Positions 24,017-32,369 of a stretch of 34,946 bases of DNA are shown here, one piece after another (positions within the stretch are counted from its first letter, which is position 1; each line of letters starts with the position of its first letter). The DNA comes from JAFKKS01 sp039808325 (GTDB lineage Bacteria > Pseudomonadota > Alphaproteobacteria > Rhizobiales > Xanthobacteraceae), in the NCBI GenBank assembly GCA_039808325.1, contig JBDHSU010000027.1, positions 1-34,946 on the forward strand, written 5' to 3'. The notes under the pieces were generated by a model that worked only from the letters and a program-made list of their open reading frames with translations, ran no database searches and was not told the origin of the DNA. The position numbers were made by a program, and so were the translations under genes.

Positions 24017-25243
24017 ATGCCCACCCCCACCCGTCGCGACTTTCTCCTTGCCGGCGCCGCTTCCGCGGCACTTTTCGGTCTGCCTGGGCCGGCGGCGGCG
24101 AAGGCGTCGTTTCCGCAATGGGTGGAAACGTTCTGGCCCCGCGCCCGCGCGCGCGGAATCTCGGAGGCGACCTATCGGCGGGTGATGGGAAGCGTCAAGC
24201 CGGACACGTCCGTCTACGCGCTCGACCGCCGGCAGGCCGAATTCAACGAAGAGACCTGGCAGTACCTCAATCGCCGCGTGTCCGACTGGCGCATACGCCG
24301 GGGCAAGGAACAGGCGCGCGCCTATTCCCGCCTGCTCGGCCGCATCGAGCACGATTACGGGGTGGACCGTGGGATCATCCTCGGGCTCTGGGGGATGGAA
24401 TCCGCCTTCGGCGACGTCGTCGATAACATGAAGCATCAGCGTCCGGTCATTCCGGCGCTTGCGGCCCTGGCGTGGGGCGATGCGCGCCGCCGCAGCTATT
24501 GGGAAAAGGAGCTTCTCAACGCCCTGGTCATCATCCAGCGCGGATGGGGAACGCCGCAGGACATGATCGGCTCCTGGGCCGGCGCCATGGGTCACACCGC
24601 CTGGATGCCCGAGGTCTGGCTCAATGTCGGGATCGATTACGATCACGATGGCAAGGTCTCCCCCTTCGGCGATCCTGCCGACGCGCTGGCCAGCAGCGCG
24701 CGCTATCTCGTCAACCGGGGCAAATACCGGCGCGGGGAGGCTTGGGGCGGTGAAGTCACTCTCCCCGCCGGCTTCAACACGCGCTTCGCCGACCGCTCGA
24801 CCCGCCGAACGGTGGCGCAATGGCAGGCGGCGGGCCTGCGGCCAGCGAGCGGCAACGCCTTCCCGCGACTGAGCACGGCAGCGCTGTGGATACCGGACAG
24901 AGGGGGCCCCGCCTTCCTGATCGGGCAGAACTTCTTCGCCGTGCGCAGCTACAACCCCTCCTTCAACTACTCGCTGGCGATCGTGCATCTCGGCGACCGC
25001 ATCCGCGGCGGCGGCCCGTTCGTACATCCCTTCCCCGGCGGCGAGCGGCCGCCGACGCTCGAGGAAGTGCAGGAAATCCAGAAACGGCTCACGGCGTTGG
25101 GCTTCGATACCGACGGGACCGACGGACGCGTCGGCCGCGAGACGATGCGCGCGGTGCGCAACTTCCAGCGCCGCGCCGGGATGCAGCCGGCGGACGGCTA
25201 TGCGGGAGTGAAGCTGCTTGCCCGGCTGCGGCAGGGACTTTAA
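24017..25243 (+). CDS. Lytic murein transglycosylase, MltB type, with peptidoglycan-binding domain
   Basis: This 408-residue protein cleaves the glycan strand to 1,6-anhydromuropeptides. The N-terminus TRRDFLLAGAASAALFGL is a twin-arginine-type signal, with cleavage probably near AAAKA. The SLT2/MltB catalytic domain spans about 35-320, and Glu128 in LGLWGMESAFGD is the expected acid. QDMIGSWAGAMGHTAWMP and INKTLFP-like YNPSFNY stretches also fit the family. A PG_binding_1 domain occupies about 345-405 (VQEIQKRLTALGFDTDG then GRVGRETMRAVRNFQ). There is no lipobox, unlike E. coli MltB. The start is ATG 24017 with GAGG just upstream. The hicB gene begins 9 nt after its stop. Confidence 0.92.
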   Translation: MPTPTRRDFLLAGAASAALFGLPGPAAAKASFPQWVETFWPRARARGISEATYRRVMGSVKPDTSVYALDRRQAEFNEETWQYLNRRVSDWRIRRGKEQARAYSRLLGRIEHDYGVDRGIILGLWGMESAFGDVVDNMKHQRPVIPALAALAWGDARRRSYWEKELLNALVIIQRGWGTPQDMIGSWAGAMGHTAWMPEVWLNVGIDYDHDGKVSPFGDPADALASSARYLVNRGKYRRGEAWGGEVTLPAGFNTRFADRSTRRTVAQWQAAGLRPASGNAFPRLSTAALWIPDRGGPAFLIGQNFFAVRSYNPSFNYSLAIVHLGDRIRGGGPFVHPFPGGERPPTLEEVQEIQKRLTALGFDTDGTDGRVGRETMRAVRNFQRRAGMQPADGYAGVKLLARLRQGL

Positions 25244-25252
25244 ATTTCCCCC

Positions 25253-25456
25253 ATGCTCAAGATCGAAAGCGAACGCGAGGACGACGGCCGCTGGATCGCC
25301 GAAGTGGCAGCCCTGCCCGGCGTGTTGGCGTATGGGGCAAGCATGGCTGAGGCGCATGATCGGGTGAAAGCTCTTGCCCTTCGCGTCATCGCGGACCGCC
25401 TGGAGCACGGCGAGCCGCTTCCTCCGGAAATCGCCGGCGTTTTTGAAAACGCATGA
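25253..25456 (+). CDS. hicB: HicB-like antitoxin
   Basis: This 67-residue protein has the partial RNase H-like fold of HicB antitoxins: a first strand MLKIESEREDDGRWIAEVAA, then LPGVLAYGASMAEAHDRVKA and a helix. It ends soon after, with no C-terminal ribbon-helix-helix or HTH domain, so DNA binding by this form is doubtful. It overlaps hicA as ATGA (25453-25456), so translation is coupled. The order is antitoxin first, the reverse of the classic E. coli hicAB. It starts 9 nt after the lytic transglycosylase and shows no strong ribosome site, so it may share that transcript. Confidence 0.82.
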   Translation: MLKIESEREDDGRWIAEVAALPGVLAYGASMAEAHDRVKALALRVIADRLEHGEPLPPEIAGVFENA

Positions 25457-25665
25457 CGTCCTGGCCTGCCGCGAAAGCATCGCGCGTATTGGCCGCGCTC
25501 ATTCGACAGGGCTGGACCATCAAGCGACAGAGCGGCTCGCATCGCACGCTGAGCCGCCCAGGCCGCGCAGACTATATCTTTGCTTTTCATGACGGCGATG
25601 AAATCGGCCCTCGAATGCTCGCACGGATTGCGAGACATACGGGCTTACGCCCGTCCGACCTCTGA
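25453..25665 (+). CDS. hicA: HicA-like mRNA interferase toxin
   Basis: This 70-residue protein has the double-stranded-RNA-binding-like HicA fold. The key GSH motif is present (QSGSHRTL, His30), followed by beta strands and a C-terminal helix with LARIARHTGLRPSDL. HicA toxins cleave mRNA and tmRNA and are held in check by HicB. The expected Gly-Trp (RQGWTIKRQ) precedes the motif. A single residue differs from the common GSHH: here it is GSHR. The gene ends 2 nt before the stop codon of the convergent recJ. Activity cannot be judged from sequence, but the catalytic His is intact. Confidence 0.84.
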   Translation: MTSWPAAKASRVLAALIRQGWTIKRQSGSHRTLSRPGRADYIFAFHDGDEIGPRMLARIARHTGLRPSDL

Positions 25666-25667
25666 AC

Positions 25668-27500
25668 TTAGAGCCGTCCGCTCGTCGGAACCGCCACGTC
25701 GCACACACGCAGTTGCACGCGCTCGCCGCCCTGCCAGCGATCGATGGCGAGGTTTCCCGCGACATGCAGCGAGCGGCCGCGATTCTCGATCAGCGCACGG
25801 CCGAGCGGTTGATCGCCGGCGCGAAAAGCAATGCCCGGCAGGAACGTGCCGTCGCCGGATTTGAGGCGCAGGCGCACGTGCCCGGCCCCCACCGGTTCGG
25901 CGAATGCGACGGTATGGGAGGGAAACACGAAGACGGGCTCAGGGTTGCCCGCCCCGAAGGGGCCGGCCCTCTCGAGCGACGAGACGAAGTCCGGCGTCGC
26001 CGCCGCGGCGGACAACGCGCCGTCGATCAGCAGGGCGCTCTCGCGCCGCGCCTGCGTGACGGAGGCGGACAGCGTCTCCTCGAGATAGGCGCGAAACGCC
26101 GCCAGCCCGTCGCGCCGCAGCGTGATACCGGCCGCCATGGCATGGCCCCCACCTTTGACGAGGAGGCCGGCGGCGACCGCGGCGCGCACGGCCGAGCCGA
26201 GATCGACGCCGGTGATCGAACGTCCTGAGCCCGCGCCTGTCCCGTCGACGCCGAAGGCCACGGCGAAGGCCGGGCGTCCGAAGCGCTCCTTCAGCCGCGC
26301 CGCGACTAGACCGACGACGCCGGGGTGCCAGTTGCCCGCCGTGACGACCACGGATCCTCGCTCCTCGATCCCGAGCGCCGCCAGGGCTTCCGCCTCGGCC
26401 TCCGCAACCGTCGCCAGTTCCAAGACCTGCCGTTCCTTGTTCAGGCGATCGAGCTCGGCGGCGATGGCGCCCGCCTTGATCGGATCGCTCTCGAGCAGAA
26501 GCTCGGCGCCGAGGTCGGCGCGGCCGATCCGCCCGCCGGCATTGATGCGCGGGCCGAGCATGAATCCGAGGTGCCACGGCTCGGGCGGCCCGGAGAGCCG
26601 CGCGACGTCCATGAGTGCCGTGATGCCGATGGCCTCGCGCCGGCGGATGGCGATCATGCCCTTCGCCACGAAGGCGCGATTGAGCTCTCGCAGCGGCGCG
26701 ACATCGGCGATGGTGCCCAGCGCCACCGCGTCGAGGAGGTCGAGCAGGTCCGTCTCCGGCCGCTCGGCCGTCCAGAAGCCGCGGCGGCGCAGTTCCCGGT
26801 TCACGGCGACGACGGTGAGGAAGACGAGGCCGACGGCGGCGAGGTAGCCGAGCCCCGAGAGGTCGTCCTGCCGGTTCGGATTGACGACGGCGAGCGCGGG
26901 CGGAAGCGTCTCGTCCGCCTGATGGTGGTCGATCACGATGGTTTCGAGCCCGAGCGTTCGCGCCTCCTGCAGGGCGTCGACGCTCGTCGTGCCGCAGTCG
27001 ACGGTGACGAGGAGTTGCGCGCCGCGCGTCGCCAGGGCCCGGACCGCCTCCACGTTCGGCCCATAACCTTCGAATAGCCGGTCGGGGATATGGATCAGCG
27101 GCTCCAGCCCCACATATCTGAGAAAGCGCGCGAGCACCGCCGCGGAAGTCGCTCCGTCGACGTCGTAATCCCCGAAGATCGCAATCGTCTCGCGACGCTG
27201 AATGGCGTCGGCGATGCGCCCCGCCGCCACCGCCATGTCGGTCACCGTGTCGGGGTCGGGCATCAGCCGCTTGATGGTCGGATCGAGATAGGCCGCGACA
27301 TCCGCCGCCTCGACGCCGCGTCCGGCGAGGACCCGCGCCAGCAGTTCGGGAACGCCGCCGCGCTGGGCGATCGCGAGGGCCTGCGCGGCGCCGCGCGCGT
27401 CGAGCCGGTCACGCCACGCGCGTCCGGTGGCCGAACGTTCCACGCCAAGGAAGAAACGTGCCGTATCGGTGGTAGGAAGCGGCGTCGCGGGCGCCATCAT
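25668..27500 (-). CDS. recJ: Single-stranded-DNA-specific exonuclease RecJ
   Basis: This 610-residue DHH-family 5'-3' single-strand exonuclease acts in recombination and repair. Motifs: DYDVDGATSA at 111-120, VDCGTTSVDAL at 167-177, and IDHHQADE at 190-197, with the metal-binding Asp and His residues intact. Downstream, GPRINAGGRIGRADLG and the DHHA1 stretch GGHAMAAGITLR (about 440-455) complete the family pattern. The C-terminal OB-type domain extends to the end. The length agrees with alphaproteobacterial RecJ. The start is ATG 27500 (MMAPATPL). It is the last gene of a minus-strand run, 19 nt after the GNAT gene, and converges with hicA with 2 nt between the stop codons. Confidence 0.95.
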   Translation of the reverse strand: MMAPATPLPTTDTARFFLGVERSATGRAWRDRLDARGAAQALAIAQRGGVPELLARVLAGRGVEAADVAAYLDPTIKRLMPDPDTVTDMAVAAGRIADAIQRRETIAIFGDYDVDGATSAAVLARFLRYVGLEPLIHIPDRLFEGYGPNVEAVRALATRGAQLLVTVDCGTTSVDALQEARTLGLETIVIDHHQADETLPPALAVVNPNRQDDLSGLGYLAAVGLVFLTVVAVNRELRRRGFWTAERPETDLLDLLDAVALGTIADVAPLRELNRAFVAKGMIAIRRREAIGITALMDVARLSGPPEPWHLGFMLGPRINAGGRIGRADLGAELLLESDPIKAGAIAAELDRLNKERQVLELATVAEAEAEALAALGIEERGSVVVTAGNWHPGVVGLVAARLKERFGRPAFAVAFGVDGTGAGSGRSITGVDLGSAVRAAVAAGLLVKGGGHAMAAGITLRRDGLAAFRAYLEETLSASVTQARRESALLIDGALSAAAATPDFVSSLERAGPFGAGNPEPVFVFPSHTVAFAEPVGAGHVRLRLKSGDGTFLPGIAFRAGDQPLGRALIENRGRSLHVAGNLAIDRWQGGERVQLRVCDVAVPTSGRL

Positions 27501-27519
27501 CAGGCGCTTTCAGTCCGGG

Positions 27520-27972
27520 TTACAACGTCTTGCGATATTGGATGAAACCGAGATTGTCGGCCACCGAGTCGTAGAGCATGCGGCCAGGATAGTTGGTCTC
27601 ATGCGTCAGCCAGTAGACGCGCCCGACCTTCGCCTCCCTCGCCTTCGCGTACACCGCCTCGATCAGCGCGCGGCCGAGGCCAAGCCCGCGCGCCTCCTTC
27701 GCGACGAACAGGTCTTGAAGGTAGCAATATCCGCCTTCGCTCCAGGTCGAGCGATGGAAGATGTAATGCACGATGCCGAGCAGTTTTCCGTCCTTGTAGG
27801 CGCCGAGAAGGTGCATCGGCTCGGCTGGGTCGTGCAGCCGCGACCAGGTCGTGCCGGTCGTCGCGGCCGGCAGGCTCACTTTATAGAAGGCCTGATAGCC
27901 CTCCCAGAGCGGCTCCCATGCCGCCCGCTCGGCTGGTCCGACCGGTCTGATTTCGATCGACGGCGGCGCCAT
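27520..27972 (-). CDS. GNAT-family N-acetyltransferase
   Basis: This 150-residue acyl-CoA-dependent acetyltransferase has the acetyl-CoA loop in LFVAKEARGLGLGRALIEA near residues 87-105, with ARGLGLGRAL matching the Q/RxxGxG/A pyrophosphate-binding pattern. WLTHETNYPGRMLYDSVA and LGFIQYRKTL at the end are typical of diamine- or aminoglycoside-type GNATs. The acceptor is unknown. I chose ATG 27972, which has GAGG 5 nt upstream; the frame can be extended to a TTG at 27987 but without such a site. It begins 11 nt after glpX, so it is part of that transcript. Functional linkage to glpX or recJ is not evident. Confidence 0.87.
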   Translation of the reverse strand: MAPPSIEIRPVGPAERAAWEPLWEGYQAFYKVSLPAATTGTTWSRLHDPAEPMHLLGAYKDGKLLGIVHYIFHRSTWSEGGYCYLQDLFVAKEARGLGLGRALIEAVYAKAREAKVGRVYWLTHETNYPGRMLYDSVADNLGFIQYRKTL

Positions 27973-27983
27973 GCTGCCCTCGC

Positions 27984-29000
27984 TCAATCCAGGAAGAACT
28001 TGTCGAGCTGACGGTGCTCCGCGCGGATCCAGCGGACCGTCCCCGTCACCGAGCGCATCACGACCGTCTCGGTCTCGATCGTGTTGTTGTTGAACTTCAC
28101 GCCGCGCAGCAGCGAGCCGGTGGTGACGCCCGTCGCGGCGAACAGACAGTCGCCGCTTGCGAGGTCCTGCAACTCGTATTTCTTGCGCGGATCGGCGATG
28201 CCCATCTTCGCCGCCCGCTCGCGCTTGGCGTCGGTGTCGAGAATCAGCCGCCCCTGCATCTGGCCGCCGATACAGCGCAATGCCGCCGCCGCCAGCACGC
28301 CCTCCGGCGCGCCGCCGATGCCGAGATAGATGTCGACGCCGGTGTTTTCCGCGTCGGCGGTGTGAATCACGCCGGCGACGTCACCGTCCGTGATCAGGCG
28401 CACGGCGGCGCCGGTCTTGCGCACGGCGGCGATAAGGTCGGCGTGGCGCGGCCGGTCGAGAATGAGCGCCGTGATGTTCTCGGACTTTACGCCTTTCGCC
28501 TTCGCGAGGGATTGAATGTTCTTCTCGGGCGGCGCGTCGAGGTCGACAACACCGGCCGGATAACCGGGACCGATCGCGATCTTGTCCATGTAAACGTCGG
28601 GGGCGTTGAGAAGCGTGCCGCCCTCCGCCATCGCCATCGTGGCGATCGCGCCGGGCATGTTCTTCGCGCAAAGCGTCGTCCCCTCGAGCGGATCGACCGC
28701 GATATCGACGCGGGCGCCTTGCTTGTTGCCGACCTCCTCGCCGATGAACAGCATCGGCGCCTCGTCGCGCTCGCCCTCGCCGATCACCACCGTTCCCTGG
28801 ATCGGGAGCTTGTTGAGTTCGCGCCGCATGGCGTCGACGGCGGCCTGGTCCGCCGCCTTCTCGTTGCCGCGGCCGCGCAACCGCGCCGCCGATACGGCCG
28901 CGCGTTCCGTCACCCGCACGATTTCCAGGGTGAGAATGCGTTCGATGATCTGGCTCGGCTCGACCTCGACGGCCGGCGATACGCCTTGCTTCTTGTCCAT
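27984..29000 (-). CDS. glpX: Fructose-1,6-bisphosphatase, class II (GlpX)
   Basis: This 338-residue cytoplasmic, Li+-sensitive metal-dependent phosphatase acts in gluconeogenesis and, in autotrophs, in the Calvin cycle. Visible motifs include VVIGEGERDEAPML (metal/Glu region), DIAVDPLEGTT (the phosphatase signature Asp-Pro-Leu-Glu-Gly) and LGIGGAPEGVLAAAAL near 230. The length fits E. coli GlpX (336). I chose ATG 29000, which gives MDKKQGVSPAVEVEPSQ and has GGGGACC just upstream; a longer GTG start would run towards the repeat at 29031. Its 5' side faces a composite repeat, so its promoter must lie within or close to the repeat, or transcription must read through from hom. Confidence 0.94.
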   Translation of the reverse strand: MDKKQGVSPAVEVEPSQIIERILTLEIVRVTERAAVSAARLRGRGNEKAADQAAVDAMRRELNKLPIQGTVVIGEGERDEAPMLFIGEEVGNKQGARVDIAVDPLEGTTLCAKNMPGAIATMAMAEGGTLLNAPDVYMDKIAIGPGYPAGVVDLDAPPEKNIQSLAKAKGVKSENITALILDRPRHADLIAAVRKTGAAVRLITDGDVAGVIHTADAENTGVDIYLGIGGAPEGVLAAAALRCIGGQMQGRLILDTDAKRERAAKMGIADPRKKYELQDLASGDCLFAATGVTTGSLLRGVKFNNNTIETETVVMRSVTGTVRWIRAEHRQLDKFFLD

Positions 29001-29030
29001 AGGTCCCCTTGGCTTAGCCAAACGCTCCAC

Positions 29031-29146
29031 TAGATCACGATGATTTTGGATCGAATCGATCCAAAATCATGAACGTGATCGATTCTCATAACTTAGAGCG
29101 GGATGCGGGCGGAAAACCGCTCCACACTTTTCCTCATCCCGCTCTA
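29031..29146 (+). repeat. 116-bp double-hairpin dispersed repeat, copy C
   Basis: This copy is the best preserved: GATCACG and CGTGATC outer arms around the 27-nt palindrome, then the GAGCGGGATG/CATCCCGCTC hairpin. It abuts a GAGCATGATCC element without a gap, and together they fill almost all of the glpX-hom spacer. Confidence 0.9.
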
Positions 29147-29242
29147 GAGCATGATCCCGAAAAGTGGAAACCGGCTTTCGGAAAAGATCCTGCTCCAACA
29201 AACGATAACGATGGATCTGATTCAATGCTGTTGGATCAGACC
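29147..29242 (+). repeat. GAGCATGATCC-family dispersed repeat, copy 2
   Basis: The first 49 nt (29147-29195) have inverted ends, GAGCATGATC and GATCCTGCTC, around CCGAAAAGTGG and AACCGGCTTTC. The tail from 29196 ends GTTGGATCAGACC and matches the tail of the minus-strand copy at 5991-6109. It stops at the base before the hom stop codon (29243-29245). Confidence 0.75.
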
Positions 29243-30571
29243 CTAAGTCTTCTCGATTCTTATCACTTGCGGCTTGCCGGCGACCACCCCCGCGTCTTCA
29301 ACCGCGGCAAGCGCGCGGCGCACGGCATCTTCGGTCGTGGCGTAGGTGATCAGGATGACCGGCACCGGAGGCGCCTCGTCGGTCACCTGGTCGCCCCCGT
29401 GAATGCCGTTTTGCGCCCGCCGCTGAACGATGGATTCCAACGAAATGTTCTCGTCGGCCAGATGGCGCGCGATCGCGGCCGCGGTTCCCGGCCGGTCGAG
29501 CGCCAGCAGCCGGATGTAGTAGCCGCCTTCATGCCGCTGCATCGGCAGCTTCTCGGCCGCGACAAGGTCGTCGGCGGGCACGCCGAAGGGGCGCATGCGC
29601 AAGCCTCGCGCGATATCGACGAGATCGCCGAGAACGGCGGACGCCGTCGCAAGTCCCCCGGCGCCGGGCCCGATCAGCGTAACTTCGGCGGCGGCATCGG
29701 CGTCGATGGTGACCGCGTTGGTCACGCCCATCACCTGCGCGATGGCGGACGTCTTCGGCACCATCGTCGGGTGCACGCGCTGCTCGATCCCTTGCGGCGT
29801 GCGCATGGCGACCCCGAGCAACTTCACGCGATAGCCGAGTTCCTCGGCCGCCCGCAGGTCCTCCGGCGCGATCGAGGCGATGCCCTCGACGTAAATGGCG
29901 TCGGCGTCCGGCTTCACGCCGAAGGCGAGGCTCGCCAGGAGCGAAAGCTTCTGCGCCGTGTCGTGCCCTTCGATGTCGAAGGTCGGGTCGGCCTCCGCAT
30001 AGCCGAGCCGCTGCGCCTCGCGCAGACAATCGGAGAAGGACAATCCTTCCCTCTCCATCCGGGTGAGGATGTAATTGCAGGTGCCGTTGAGAATTCCGTA
30101 AATCCGTTCGCAGGAATTGCCCGCAAGGCCTTCCCGCAGCGTCTTGACGATGGGGATTCCGCCGGCGACGGCCGCCTCGAAATTGAGCGCGACGTTCGCC
30201 GCCTCGGCCTGCTGCGCAAGGCGTGGCCCATGCGCCGCCAGCAGTGCCTTATTCGCGGTCACCACCGCTTTGCCGGCGCTCAGCGCCTTCGTGACCGCCG
30301 CCTTGGCGGGATCGCCCTCGCCTCCTATCAACTCGACGAAGACGTCGATGTCCGGATCGCCGGCCAACGCGACCGGGTCGTCGACCCAGCGCGCCGCCGA
30401 AAGGTCGATCCCACGATCGCGTGTCTGGTCGCGCGCACTCACGGCGGTGATCTCAATCGCGCGGCCGCAACGCGCGCTCAACAGGTCGCGCTGCCGCGCG
30501 ATCAGGGACACAAGCGCGGCGCCGACGGTGCCGAGCCCGGCAAGGCCAACTCTCAAAGGGGGATGACTCAT
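29243..30571 (-). CDS. hom: Homoserine dehydrogenase
   Basis: This 442-residue NAD(P)-dependent enzyme reduces aspartate semialdehyde to homoserine, the branch point to threonine and methionine. The N-terminal Rossmann motif is GLAGLGTVGAALV. GKAVVTANKALLA near 105-117 holds the conserved Lys, and GILNGTCNYILTRM and AEADPTFDIEGHDTAQK mark the catalytic domain. A C-terminal ACT domain (about 350-430, YYIRLLALDRPGTAAAIARHL) usually mediates threonine inhibition. It is monofunctional; no aspartate kinase is fused. It starts 27 nt after the aminotransferase and is probably in an operon with it. Its stop codon directly abuts a repeat. Homoserine supply links it to the metC-like gene elsewhere in the window. 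Confidence 0.95.
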   Translation of the reverse strand: MSHPPLRVGLAGLGTVGAALVSLIARQRDLLSARCGRAIEITAVSARDQTRDRGIDLSAARWVDDPVALAGDPDIDVFVELIGGEGDPAKAAVTKALSAGKAVVTANKALLAAHGPRLAQQAEAANVALNFEAAVAGGIPIVKTLREGLAGNSCERIYGILNGTCNYILTRMEREGLSFSDCLREAQRLGYAEADPTFDIEGHDTAQKLSLLASLAFGVKPDADAIYVEGIASIAPEDLRAAEELGYRVKLLGVAMRTPQGIEQRVHPTMVPKTSAIAQVMGVTNAVTIDADAAAEVTLIGPGAGGLATASAVLGDLVDIARGLRMRPFGVPADDLVAAEKLPMQRHEGGYYIRLLALDRPGTAAAIARHLADENISLESIVQRRAQNGIHGGDQVTDEAPPVPVILITYATTEDAVRRALAAVEDAGVVAGKPQVIRIEKT

Positions 30572-30598
30572 CGAAACCGAAGAACAGATGCGCCGCGA

Positions 30599-31816
30599 TC
30601 AGCGGCGCGTGGCAAGGGAGACCACGTTGTGCAGCTTTGTCGGCGCCGTTTCAAGAAACCGCCGGATGTTGCGGGCGGCTTGGCGTATTCGCTGCTCGTT
30701 CTCGACCAGCGCGATGCGCACGAAGCCCTCCCCGTGCTCGCCGAAGCCGACGCCGGGCGAGACGGCGACCTCGGCGTTTTCCACCAGCAGCTTGGAGAAC
30801 TCCAGGCTGCCGAGATGCCGGAACGCCTCAGGAATAGGCGCCCAGGCGAACATCGACGCCGCCGGCGCGGGAATGGGCCAGCCCGCCCGCGCGAAGGCAT
30901 CGACCATGCAGTCACGCCGCCGGCGATACGTCTCACGCATCTCAACGATGCAGTCCTCCGGCCCGTTGAGCGCGGCGGTCGCCGCCACCTGGATCGGGGT
31001 GAAGGCGCCGTAATCGAGGTACGACTTCACACGCGCCAGAGCCGCGATGATGCGCTCGTTGCCAACCGCGAAACCCATGCGCCAGCCCGGCATCGAGAAT
31101 GTCTTCGACATCGAGGTGAACTCGACCGTGACGTCGACCGCGCCCGGCACCTGGAGAACGGACGGCGGCGGCACGCCGTCGAAATAGACCTCGGCATAGG
31201 CAAGGTCCGAGAGGATGAGGATCTCGTGCCGCTTCGCGAAGGCGACGAGATCGCGATAGAAATCGAGGTCCGCGACGTAAGCCGTTGGATTCGCCGGATA
31301 ACAGACCACCACCCCGAGCGGCTTCGGAATCGAATGGCGGACGGCGCGCTCCAGCGCCTCGAAGAATTGCGGCGTCGGCTCGGACGGAACCGAGCGAAGG
31401 ACGCCCCCCGCCATCAGGAATCCGAAGGCGTGGATCGGGTAGCTCGGATTGGGCGCCAGGATCACATCGCCGGGGGCGGTGAGCGCCTGCGCCACGTTGG
31501 CGAAGCCTTCTTTCGAACCCAATGTCGCGACGACCTGCGTGTCCGGATTGAGTTTCACGCCGAAGCGCCGGCCGTAATACGCCGCTTGCGCACGACGCAG
31601 CCCCGCGATGCCTTTCGACGCCGAGTAGCGATCGGTGCGCGGCTTGCCCAGCGTTTCCTTCATCTTCTCGATGACGTGTGCCGGCGCGGGAAGATCGGGA
31701 TTGCCCATCCCAAGGTCGATGATGTCCGCGCCTTGATTGCGGGCCGTCGCCTTGACGCGGTTGACCTGCTCGAAAACGTAGGGCGGCAATCGCCGAATGC
31801 GGTGAAATTCTTCCAT
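30599..31816 (-). CDS. Class I/II PLP aminotransferase (AlaC/LL-DAP-aminotransferase-like)
   Basis: This 405-residue fold-type I aminotransferase has the PLP lysine in TSMSKTFSMPGWRMGF and the conserved NPDLPAP and CYPANPTA stretches. Similar Rhizobiales proteins beside hom are usually annotated as LL-diaminopimelate aminotransferase or alanine (AlaC-type) aminotransferase; the sequence does not decide between them. I chose ATG 31816, giving MEEFHRIRRLPPYVFEQVN, because GGAG lies about 8 nt upstream. The open frame extends 71 codons further without family support. It is the first gene of the run aminotransferase-hom, 27 nt apart, which fits amino-acid biosynthesis. Confidence 0.9.
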   Translation of the reverse strand: MEEFHRIRRLPPYVFEQVNRVKATARNQGADIIDLGMGNPDLPAPAHVIEKMKETLGKPRTDRYSASKGIAGLRRAQAAYYGRRFGVKLNPDTQVVATLGSKEGFANVAQALTAPGDVILAPNPSYPIHAFGFLMAGGVLRSVPSEPTPQFFEALERAVRHSIPKPLGVVVCYPANPTAYVADLDFYRDLVAFAKRHEILILSDLAYAEVYFDGVPPPSVLQVPGAVDVTVEFTSMSKTFSMPGWRMGFAVGNERIIAALARVKSYLDYGAFTPIQVAATAALNGPEDCIVEMRETYRRRRDCMVDAFARAGWPIPAPAASMFAWAPIPEAFRHLGSLEFSKLLVENAEVAVSPGVGFGEHGEGFVRIALVENEQRIRQAARNIRRFLETAPTKLHNVVSLATRR

Positions 31817-31895
31817 CTCGATCGCTCCAGCACCCGAATGTCGAATCGCCAAGGATGCGGCTGGCCGTTCTAACATGAGCCGCCGCGCCAGACGC

Positions 31896-32312
31896 CTATC
31901 GGGGGCACGGTTCCTTCTCGCATTTTTGCGCCGGTGTCGCCTGTTTTTTCGACTTGGCGTTCCTCTTCGGAGGAACCGTCGGTTTCGAACGGTTGATTTC
32001 CTCGCGCTTGCGAGCGGCGGCCGTGTCACGCGTCGTCATCAGGTCGGCTTTCAGCTTATCCCGTTCCGCCGCGGTCATAGCCTTTTCGCTCGGATCCGCC
32101 GTCTGAACGAAGACACCGGGGAAAGCCGCCGTATTCTCGGGACGTGGCGGCGCGTTCTTCGGCTCCCCGATCAACGGCATGCTGGCCATCATGGACCCGC
32201 ATCCGGAAAGGCTTCCGCTTACGGCCGCCAATGCGAGCGCCGCCAGCGCGAATGCCCCCGGCGCGCGACGGCCACTCCCGCGGTGCGACTTCACGGTCAA
32301 CCGAAAACTCAT
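31896..32312 (-). CDS. Small putative lipoprotein
   Basis: This 138-residue protein has an N-terminal basic region and a hydrophobic stretch (about 19-34) ending in the lipobox LSGC, so Cys38 would be lipidated. GSMMASM follows; Gly at +2 favours outer-membrane sorting. The mature part is hydrophilic, Pro/Lys-rich and ends KKQATPAQKCEKEPCPR with two Cys. It has no domain I recognise. It diverges from phaC with only 57 nt between starts, so the two promoters must overlap. On the other side it precedes the aminotransferase by 79 nt. The ribosome site is weak. Confidence 0.7.
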   Translation of the reverse strand: MSFRLTVKSHRGSGRRAPGAFALAALALAAVSGSLSGCGSMMASMPLIGEPKNAPPRPENTAAFPGVFVQTADPSEKAMTAAERDKLKADLMTTRDTAAARKREEINRSKPTVPPKRNAKSKKQATPAQKCEKEPCPR

Positions 32313-32369
32313 CCCGTTCTGCTATCAGCAATGACTTGCGGGTCGATATCTGGGTAATATGTCGCAACA

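Noticed and set aside
29069..31873. Plus-strand open frame of 934 codons starting in the repeat with MNVIDSHNLERDAGGK
   Set aside because: The start is repeat sequence, also seen with the same peptide at 7189, and the rest is antisense to hom and the aminotransferase.
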